Origin: Desulfobacteraceae bacterium
GTDB lineage: Bacteria > Desulfobacterota > Desulfobacteria > Desulfobacterales > Desulfosalsimonadaceae
Direction of reading: 5' to 3'
NCBI GenBank assembly: GCA_007136525.1
Contig: SLGU01000341.1
Coordinates: forward strand, 1-9,823
DNA length: 9,823 nucleotides
Shown here piece after piece: positions 1-5,528 of this stretch. The notes beneath the pieces were generated by a model. The model was given only the letters and a program-made list of their open reading frames with translations. It was not told the origin of the DNA and ran no database searches. The position numbers and the translations under genes were made by a program. Every line of letters begins with the position of its first letter. The stretch's first letter is position 1.

Positions 1-6
1 ACGCAT
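1..6 (-). CDS. Start of a further downstream gene, cut after two codons
   Basis: Only ATG CGT (Met-Arg) is visible, placed 5 nt after AGGAGG and 15 nt after the stop of the FHA gene. The position and ribosome site suggest another member of the same operon. Nothing can be said about its product. Confidence 0.5.
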
Positions 7-11
7 ATGCA

Positions 12-17
12 CCTCCT
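12..17 (-). promoter_or_regulatory. Consensus Shine-Dalgarno of the next gene
   Basis: A perfect AGGAGG on the minus strand lies 5 nt before an ATG at 6-4, just after the FHA stop (24-22). It is the best ribosome site in the window and shows that the operon goes on past the edge. Confidence 0.65.
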
Positions 18-21
18 GCTG

Positions 22-861
22 TTATTCCGCAATTTGGTCAAGCCGGCCTTCCCCCAGAAACCGGAATGCTGGCCCCTGGTGGGCCAATTCCAGCCTGCTT
101 TCGGGCATCAGGGGCGCTTCCGGATCAATGGTCCGCCCGTCAAGAAACACACTTTGGGCACCGGTAAGGTCTTTTACCCAGTATTGACCGTTTCTGAAAA
201 AAATCTCGGCATGCCGGCCGGAAAGAGATTCATGGGCAATGGTAAAATCGCAGTCTGCGTTCTTTCCGATCGTGATCGGCAGCTTTTTAAATCGCTGGAG
301 CGTGGGGCCATAGCGAATCACCAGGGGAACGGCTTGAGGCGCCGGATCATCAAACCGGGGCTCCCCGGAAAAATGCGGCTCCGGGGGAGGCTGATTGTGC
401 GCCCCCCGCACAGGCGGACTTGCCGGCTGCCGGCTTTCCGGGGGTGAAACTTCCGGGGCATGGGCCTTCGGGCGCCATGCTTCCGAAGCTGCCGGCGGTG
501 TTGCCTGGGACTCGGGCTGCCTGCCGGCTTCCGCCATTTTCGTTAAAAAACTGACTTTGGGCCCGCCTTCTGCAAACATAAGCCAGTCGCCGCTTTTCAA
601 GTAGGCTTCTTCAGCCTCTTTTACGGTCTTCCCACTGACGTACGTATAATTGGCGCTTTTATTGACAAGCTTGAACCGGTTTCCCTCGCGGACAATTCTT
701 GCATGATCCCGGGATATGGTCAGGCTGTCTGCAGGAAAACGAACATGGCACTCCGGATTCCGGCCAATCAGGATCTCGGGCACTGAAAATTCCTGCATCT
801 CCCCCTTCAAGGGACCCTCAATGTGTACAATTGTGACGACAATACCTTGTTTGTCTCCCAT
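22..861 (-). CDS. Double FHA-domain protein with a proline-rich linker, T6SS-associated
   Basis: FHA domains bind phospho-threonine peptides. In several T6SSs such proteins respond to a Thr kinase/phosphatase pair that controls assembly. Numbering is from the ATG at 861 (279 aa). FHA1 lies at about 8-108, with LIGRNPEC (31-38), SRDHARI (50-56) and a YVSGKTV strand near 74-80. A Pro/Ala-rich linker follows at about 110-177. FHA2 lies at about 178-270, with ITIGKNADCDF (196-206), SGRHAEI (214-220) and FLDGRTI near 239-245. FHA2 has GK where the usual binding arginine (GR) stands. The T6SS TagH/Fha C-terminal domain is absent, so this is not classical TagH. Start choice: an upstream ATG at 951 with a fair AGGG site would add 30 residues lacking family likeness and overlap DUF4150 by 41 nt. 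I prefer 861, although its ribosome site is weak. The stop is 15 nt before the next gene. Confidence 0.85.
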   Translation of the reverse strand: MGDKQGIVVTIVHIEGPLKGEMQEFSVPEILIGRNPECHVRFPADSLTISRDHARIVREGNRFKLVNKSANYTYVSGKTVKEAEEAYLKSGDWLMFAEGGPKVSFLTKMAEAGRQPESQATPPAASEAWRPKAHAPEVSPPESRQPASPPVRGAHNQPPPEPHFSGEPRFDDPAPQAVPLVIRYGPTLQRFKKLPITIGKNADCDFTIAHESLSGRHAEIFFRNGQYWVKDLTGAQSVFLDGRTIDPEAPLMPESRLELAHQGPAFRFLGEGRLDQIAE

Positions 862-910
862 TTTTCGCTGTTCTATGCCTTCCGCTGGATGTTGAAAACC
901 CTGTTGACGG

Positions 911-1327
911 TTATGGAATGATGATGACCTTTGTCTGGCTTGGTGCAACATGACACCCTACCGGAATATTTGCGTTTCGTCCGTTCTGCCCCGTCATGCA
1001 GGTCAGGTAAACTATGGGATGGCCCTCGACCTTGATTCGAAAACTGCCCATTCTGAAAGTTGATTCTCCCCGGTTTTTATTGCTAATGATGCCGCCAGCC
1101 GTACCCGGTTCATCGCCTGTTGATGATTTTATGACAGATTTTTTCGTAATTACCTTTTTTTTGCAGATTTTTACTTTTTTTGAACAGGTATTGCCCTGTG
1201 CATTGTTCAGCATGGCCATGTTCGGATACGGAATGGGCACCGGAGATGGGGCCGGCGGGGCCGGCGTTTTGCAAACATCCGGGAAAGCAAAGTTTTGCCC
1301 CCCCTTTTTGGTGGCTACAGGGAACAT
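911..1327 (-). CDS. DUF4150 PAAR-like spike-tip protein, no toxin domain
   Basis: The 138 residues carry the DUF4150 (PAAR-like) signature: FPDVCKTP at 15-22, PIPYPN at 31-36, STGDEPGTAGG near 69-79, and a C-terminal block with EGHPIVYLTCMTGQN (101-115) and GCHVAPSQ (124-131). PAAR-type proteins form the sharp cone on the VgrG tip and often carry a toxin C-terminally. This one stops after the tip domain, so it is a structural tip or binds a separate cargo. The middle (about 48-68) is lysine-rich (CSKKVKICKKKVITKKSVIK) and its DNA is very AT-rich (18 of 60 bases are G or C at 1141-1200). Five cysteines are present; whether they bind metal is not known. The ATG is preceded by AGGAG at 6 nt, just beside the DUF3540 stop, implying coupled translation. 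The stop lies 49 nt before the preferred start of the FHA gene. Confidence 0.9.
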   Translation of the reverse strand: MFPVATKKGGQNFAFPDVCKTPAPPAPSPVPIPYPNMAMLNNAQGNTCSKKVKICKKKVITKKSVIKSSTGDEPGTAGGIISNKNRGESTFRMGSFRIKVEGHPIVYLTCMTGQNGRNANIPVGCHVAPSQTKVIIIP

Positions 1328-1333
1328 GACAAA

Positions 1334-1338
1334 CTCCT
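1334..1338 (-). promoter_or_regulatory. Shine-Dalgarno of the DUF4150 gene, overlapping the DUF3540 stop
   Basis: AGGAG on the minus strand is 6 nt before the ATG at 1327-1325 and shares bases with the TAG stop of DUF3540 (1339-1337). Ribosomes ending DUF3540 would be placed directly on this start. Confidence 0.75.
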
Positions 1339-1987
1339 ATCCCAAATGGATTTTTTCCGAATCAATTTTTATTTTATCACGGGCGCGCATCGAAGCACTT
1401 TTCGATTTAATCTGCAACGTTTCCTTTGCCCATAATTTAAGCCGGCCCGCTTTCACTTGCTCCAAACCCGTAATCGTTCGGAAACAGCGATTCACACGTT
1501 GAACCATTTTGTCAAGGACGGACTCCAGATACCCAATAGCCACTCGGCCCTTGACAAATTGGCCTGAAAAAAATTCACCCGCACAGAACATCTGTTTGCA
1601 AAAAATTTCTCCCTTCAACGCTTTGACTTGAAATTCGTTTGCGCCCAGGACCCATTCCTTGTCGCTGTGAATGGATATTCCCTGTCCGGCATGTATATGC
1701 AACCGGGAATCTTTTACTTCCAGATCCAAATCGCCGGTCATGCAGATAGCACTTTTTGAAGGGTCTTGCTGCTGTAAAACAGAAAGAATAAAATTTTCAC
1801 CGGCATTGTTTGCGCAAAAAAGGACCAGATCCCCCACACAGGGTTTTAACAGGCACCCTGCCGCCTTATGGGCAAAACGGGCTCCCTGGTTACTGACAAC
1901 CCAGTACCCTTGCTCTTTTTCCCCGCGAACGTATCCATAACCCATATCAACATGGTCTTCCATGATTTGTGCGGCTGAATCCATCAT
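1337..1987 (-). CDS. DUF3540 family protein, VgrG-like OB plus beta-tail, T6SS spike-tip module
   Basis: The 216 residues match the DUF3540 pattern found with DUF2169 and DUF4150 in T6SS clusters; its biochemical role is not established. Residues about 14-75 look like an OB-fold: ARFAHKAAGCLLKP, then VGDLVLF and ILSVLQQQ. Residues about 84-145 are alternating beta strands (LDLEVKD, LHIHAGQGISIHS). An amphipathic helix follows at about 150-180. The tail (about 182-216) has hydrophobic pairs every 7 or 8 residues and ends EKIHLG, nearly the same as the EKITIG end of VgrG. I infer a small spike-like or spike-capping protein that helps seat the PAAR-like protein. It contains seven cysteines. The ATG at 1987 has AAGGGGG 7 nt upstream; a second Met follows at once. 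The stop TAG lies in the ribosome-site region of the next gene, 9 nt before that gene's ATG. Confidence 0.82.
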   Translation of the reverse strand: MMDSAAQIMEDHVDMGYGYVRGEKEQGYWVVSNQGARFAHKAAGCLLKPCVGDLVLFCANNAGENFILSVLQQQDPSKSAICMTGDLDLEVKDSRLHIHAGQGISIHSDKEWVLGANEFQVKALKGEIFCKQMFCAGEFFSGQFVKGRVAIGYLESVLDKMVQRVNRCFRTITGLEQVKAGRLKLWAKETLQIKSKSASMRARDKIKIDSEKIHLG

Positions 1988-1994
1988 GTCAATT

Positions 1995-2001
1995 CCCCCT
2001 T
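1995..2001 (-). promoter_or_regulatory. Shine-Dalgarno of the DUF3540 gene
   Basis: AAGGGGG on the minus strand lies 7 nt before the ATG at 1987-1985, within the 39-nt gap after the pentapeptide gene. It supports the first of two adjacent Met codons as the start. Confidence 0.65.
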
Positions 2002-2026
2002 GCTCTCTGAATCCCTTTTTGCCCGG

Positions 2027-3073
2027 CTATTGCCAGTCTTCAGCAAAAGCCAGATCCGCATCGGTTCCATTGGCCATTTCCCGGTTTGCCCCAGACCAAT
2101 TGGTTCCGCCCTCCATGATCCGGTGCAGACTGGCCCTGGACAGCTGTGCCATGTTAAAAGCCGCCCCCCGAACATCCGCATGGGACAGGACCGCATAGGT
2201 CAAATCAGCCTTTGTGAATTTCGCCCCTTGCGCATTGGTGTTTGAAAGGTCCGCCCCCTTCAGGTTGGCGTTCGTAAAATCCGTATTGTGAAGGGCCGCA
2301 CCGGTGAAGTCGCATTCAAATAAATCACTGCCGGACATGCGGGCGGAGGACACGTTTGCATCTGAAAAATCAGCCGACCGCCCCAGGATATTGCAAAGAT
2401 TGCCGCCCGATAGGTTTGCGCCGCTGAAATCAGCCTGCTCAAGGTTTACCCCTTCCAGGTTCGCACCCGCAAGGCTTGCTGCACTCAAGTCAGCGTCGGT
2501 CAGAATGCATCCCTGAAAATTCTGACCGCTTAAATCCGCATGGGAGAGATCCGCCTCAAAAAAACAGGCGCCTGTCAGCGTTGCACCGGAAAATTTTGCC
2601 GAAACACAAAGCGCACCAGAAAAATCGGCTTCTGCAAGGTTCGCCCCGTTTAAGTCACATCCGCTCAGGTCCGCCCCCCTGAGCTCCGCCCGGAAAAGAT
2701 CGGCTTTACACAATATGGCCCCATCCAGATCCGCATCTTCCAAGCGGGCATTGGTCAGATTGCAGCCGGTTAAATCCGCATGAAACAAGCGTGCATCCAG
2801 AAAATCAGCGCCCACGACCATAACACCTTGTAAGCGCGCTTCGGTAAAATCGGCATTGGCAAGATTGGCCGAATTCAAAATTGCGCCTTCCAGGTTCACG
2901 CCCGAAAAATCGCACTCCTGCAGATCAGCGCCGCTTAAATCAGCACCGGCCAAATTCGCTCCGCAAAAATCAACGCCTCTGAAATCCTCCCCCCTGAGGT
3001 CCAGCCCGGAAAGATCCAGCCCGTCCAGCGACTCGCCATAATAAATCTTCCGCTTGAGATTCTCTTTTATCAT
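2027..3073 (-). CDS. Stand-alone pentapeptide-repeat protein of the T6SS cluster
   Basis: The 348 residues are almost entirely pentapeptide repeats, which fold as a right-handed square beta-helix. The central Leu/Phe position (or a substitute) recurs every 5 residues from 16 to 316, giving 61 consecutive repeats with no insertion or register change. That is about 15 coils, or a rod of roughly 7 nm at the usual 4.8 angstrom per coil. A short basic N-terminus (KENLKRK) precedes the helix, and a non-repeat cap (about 318-348) ends in EDWQ. By hand count there are 51 acidic against 22 basic residues, so the rod is strongly acidic; there are also 10 cysteines. No signal peptide or membrane segment is seen. 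The ATG at 3073 has no clear ribosome site and lies 8 nt after the upstream stop, which points to coupling by re-initiation. The function is unknown. Pentapeptide proteins such as MfpA and Qnr mimic DNA, but their genes are not neighbours of spike genes. A structural or cargo role is inferred from context only. Confidence 0.9.
   Translation of the reverse strand: MIKENLKRKIYYGESLDGLDLSGLDLRGEDFRGVDFCGANLAGADLSGADLQECDFSGVNLEGAILNSANLANADFTEARLQGVMVVGADFLDARLFHADLTGCNLTNARLEDADLDGAILCKADLFRAELRGADLSGCDLNGANLAEADFSGALCVSAKFSGATLTGACFFEADLSHADLSGQNFQGCILTDADLSAASLAGANLEGVNLEQADFSGANLSGGNLCNILGRSADFSDANVSSARMSGSDLFECDFTGAALHNTDFTNANLKGADLSNTNAQGAKFTKADLTYAVLSHADVRGAAFNMAQLSRASLHRIMEGGTNWSGANREMANGTDADLAFAEDWQ
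2120..3034 (-). repeat. Degenerate 15-bp tandem repeats encoding 61 pentapeptides
   Basis: The coding array has continuous 15-bp periodicity, and the reading register is never broken over about 900 bases. Units are diverged at the DNA level (for example AAATCCGCATG- and AAATCAGC-like variants). It looks like an old expansion kept under selection rather than a recent one. Confidence 0.8.
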
Positions 3074-3081
3074 TTGGGTTG

Positions 3082-5484
3082 TTATTGCGCCAGTTTTGTC
3101 ATTTTAAGATAAACGCCGGACAGGTTTGCGCCCTGAAGATCGGCCTCCCAGAACTCGACTTCGTAAAAATTTGACCCGGAAAGGTCCGCCCCGGATAAAT
3201 TGGCCTTTTCCAGGTTTCCCCGAAACATATCGACCCTGGTCATATTTGCCCGGGAAAGATCCGTCCTGGCAAGATTTGCCTCTTTCAAGCTGGCCCCATG
3301 GAAATTCGCATAAACGAGCCGGCAGGCACTGAAATCCGCACTGTCGATGCGGGCGCCAACAAAATTGGACGCACACAAATCCGCGCCGCTCCAGCAGGCG
3401 TCTACCAGGACCGCTGATACAAAAACGGAATCGGGCAACGCCGTTTCATCATCTGCCCTCGATCCCGATAAATCAGCGCTGCTGAAATCCACGCCGATCC
3501 CTTTTGCCCCTGAAAAAGTGGCTGAAAGGCCTTTTGCTTCTTTAAAGACAGTATCATCGAGTATGGCATCTGAAAAATCAGCCGCCGATATATCCGCCCC
3601 GCTGAAATCAGCCCCACTCAGATCAGCCCCGCTCAGATCGGCATCGCGAAGGTCCGCGCCGGAAAGGTCGGATCCGGAAAGATTTGCGTTGATCAGTACA
3701 GCGCCGCTCATAACAGCGCCGGACAAATTGGCCCCACCAAAGTCGGCGCCTGTAAAATCAACGTCCACAAGGCTTGCCCGGGAAAAATCCACACCTCGGA
3801 GATCCGCTTTTTCAAGTGTCGCCTCATCGAGTACCGCACCGGAAAGCGCCTGACCTGACAAATCAAAACCGGTCAGGTCCCGGTCCTTGAGCGCTTTGCC
3901 GGCGGCAAGGGCGGCAATGGCCGTGCCGCGATCCATGGGTATCAAACTTTCAAAATCGATGTCGAGGTCCGACAATGATGCTGACAGTCCGTCAATGCTT
4001 TTCAGGATTTCAGGGTCGTCAATGCCGCCCGAGATCAGGTTTTTTCGAATACCTTCCAAAACAAAGGAAGGGGTCATATGGGGGGTGTATCCTGAACTCC
4101 CCCCGGCATCCAGATCAACTTCAATGCCTTCGGCTTCAAGCTCCTTTGTAATCCTTTCCTTGAGGTCCCTTTCTTTTTCTTCAGCCCATTTCATTATATC
4201 GTCAGGGTCTTCTGAAGGCGGTTCTTCTTTTACGGCATTGGCCTTCAGTTGGTCGTAATCGATCCCTTCTTCTGCCAGGGCGATCCGGATCCTGGACTCC
4301 AATTCTGCCTGCTTGACTTCAGCATTTAAGAACTGTTCTTTTTCATAGGGCGTTAAAAGGGCAAGAAATGCCTCTCTGGATTCTTCTTCAGAAAGCTCGG
4401 GACCTTCATCCGCTTCCATGTCAAAAGCTGCTTTTTCCTGCTCGCGGGCAGCTACGAACGCTTCCTGATAAAACATGAGGGCCCTTGGCTCCTCGCTCAA
4501 ATTCTCCGTGGAGATGAGAACATTTTCGACATCCGCCATCTCTTCTCCCGAAACCGGCGCATTTCCCCGCCAGATCAAAAAGAAACGCACATCTTCGGGA
4601 TAGATCCAGATGGTATCCAGGTTCATTTCCAGTTCTTCAAGCGCAGAATCCGGCTTTCCCCTGCGATGAATAAAACAGCGAACGCGCATGCCGGGCAGCT
4701 TCCCTTCGATCATCGGCAACTGCGGGTGCAGGTTGCCCAGGCGGAAAGCTTCGTCACCGGTGAAAAACCCCTTTATCTGCTGGTCTTCCGGTGCCGCGTT
4801 GAAATAGGCGTAATTGAAATCGTCCGGGAACCAGGGCCACCGGTTCTTCATCCAGTTATCATCATAGGAACCCGTCTTTTCCAATCGTTGCGGCCATAAC
4901 CGGTTCAAAGGGCCAAAGCCCGCAGGCACGGGTTGGTCCGGAAATGACCGGATCAAAAAGGCCGGGTTTTCAATGTTGGGAAGCAAATACGAGCCGGATG
5001 ACGCATTGCCCTGCTTTGCATAATACCCCTTTCCGCATGGATTCGCTTTGAAACCCGGACCGCCATACGCATTGGCATAGGATATATCCATTACCTGAAA
5101 CGACTGGGGCACCGACATCTCCATTGCACCGAAAGATGTTTTAATCCACTCGCGATCACCAATGACAACAAGCGTTTTGGATATGGGTCCCAATTGCAGG
5201 GTTGCGGTTGCGCCCCTGACCGACTTGTTTTCAGGCGCAAAACAACGCCCGACGAGCATCACTTCCGCACGGGGCTTGAAAATCGCCAAATCGGAATCAT
5301 AGACAGGCAGCGCATTGTCCCGATCTGCGTATTGGTCGCCGGAGGCCTGCGCCTCTTCTTCAGGCTGGAGTAAGCCGTTCGGTTCAATCGCGAATGAACC
5401 TTTGACGCAAAAGGTTGCTTTCCATCCTGTAGGCTTCTTGTACACCGTATTGAAAAAGGCCAAACCGGTTTCGTTTATGATCAC
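3082..5484 (-). CDS. DUF2169 T6SS adaptor-like protein fused to a pentapeptide-repeat domain
   Basis: DUF2169 proteins occur beside vgrG and PAAR-type genes and in Agrobacterium act as an effector-loading adaptor; the same role is inferred here. Numbering is from the GTG at 5484 (800 aa). The DUF2169 domain spans about 1-343, with motifs YGGPGF near 140 and RWPWFPDDF near 215, then FNAAPEDQQ near 228. A very acidic helical linker (about 344-530) holds three I-x3-L-x3-G-I-D/E motifs at 399, 445 and 479. The C-terminal pentapeptide beta-helix has 28 repeats at 537-672, a register slip at 673-687, then 23 repeats at 688-798. Start choice: a TTG at 5490 is possible, but the AAAGG ribosome site touches it directly, whereas it lies 6 nt before the GTG. 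There is no signal peptide or membrane segment, so it is cytoplasmic. The fusion makes it much longer than a bare DUF2169 protein. The next gene starts 8 nt after its stop. Confidence 0.88.
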   Translation of the reverse strand: MIINETGLAFFNTVYKKPTGWKATFCVKGSFAIEPNGLLQPEEEAQASGDQYADRDNALPVYDSDLAIFKPRAEVMLVGRCFAPENKSVRGATATLQLGPISKTLVVIGDREWIKTSFGAMEMSVPQSFQVMDISYANAYGGPGFKANPCGKGYYAKQGNASSGSYLLPNIENPAFLIRSFPDQPVPAGFGPLNRLWPQRLEKTGSYDDNWMKNRWPWFPDDFNYAYFNAAPEDQQIKGFFTGDEAFRLGNLHPQLPMIEGKLPGMRVRCFIHRRGKPDSALEELEMNLDTIWIYPEDVRFFLIWRGNAPVSGEEMADVENVLISTENLSEEPRALMFYQEAFVAAREQEKAAFDMEADEGPELSEEESREAFLALLTPYEKEQFLNAEVKQAELESRIRIALAEEGIDYDQLKANAVKEEPPSEDPDDIMKWAEEKERDLKERITKELEAEGIEVDLDAGGSSGYTPHMTPSFVLEGIRKNLISGGIDDPEILKSIDGLSASLSDLDIDFESLIPMDRGTAIAALAAGKALKDRDLTGFDLSGQALSGAVLDEATLEKADLRGVDFSRASLVDVDFTGADFGGANLSGAVMSGAVLINANLSGSDLSGADLRDADLSGADLSGADFSGADISAADFSDAILDDTVFKEAKGLSATFSGAKGIGVDFSSADLSGSRADDETALPDSVFVSAVLVDACWSGADLCASNFVGARIDSADFSACRLVYANFHGASLKEANLARTDLSRANMTRVDMFRGNLEKANLSGADLSGSNFYEVEFWEADLQGANLSGVYLKMTKLAQ
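3088..3882 (-). repeat. Degenerate 15-bp tandem repeats encoding pentapeptides (DUF2169 protein)
   Basis: This stretch of coding DNA repeats with 15-bp periodicity because each unit encodes a pentapeptide of the A(D/N)LxG type. The units are most alike around 3600-3670, where GCTGAAATCAGC-like and CTCAGATCAGC-like blocks recur. It is a protein-level repeat, not a mobile or CRISPR repeat. Near-identical units could allow slippage or recombination with the similar array at 2120-3034. Confidence 0.8.
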
Positions 5485-5490
5485 AGCCAA

Positions 5491-5495
5491 CCTTT
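5491..5495 (-). promoter_or_regulatory. Shine-Dalgarno that favours the GTG start of the DUF2169 gene
   Basis: AAAGG on the minus strand is 6 nt before GTG (5484-5482) but 0 nt before the alternative TTG (5490-5488). Normal spacing therefore argues for GTG, which removes two residues from the longer reading. Confidence 0.55.
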
Positions 5496-5528
5496 ACAGT
5501 CGATTGATTTAGAATTTATGAAACAAAA

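Noticed and set aside
862..951. Longer start of the FHA protein at ATG 951
   Set aside because: It adds 30 residues without FHA likeness and overlaps DUF4150 by 41 nt. Its ribosome site is fair, so it remains a less likely alternative.
3347..3853. A plus-strand frame with repeating KSAP/RSAP residues
   Set aside because: It is the antisense shadow of the 15-bp pentapeptide-coding repeats, not a real Ser/Pro-rich protein.
2120..3882. Regular short repeats that could look like CRISPR or a tandem-repeat locus
   Set aside because: The period is 15 bp with no spacers and the frames stay open; pentapeptide coding explains all of it.
5485..5528. AT-rich gap with TAAATT/TAAATC-like -10 boxes on the minus strand
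   Set aside because: No -35 box was found at the usual distance, and the surrounding DNA is AT-rich throughout. A promoter cannot be supported.
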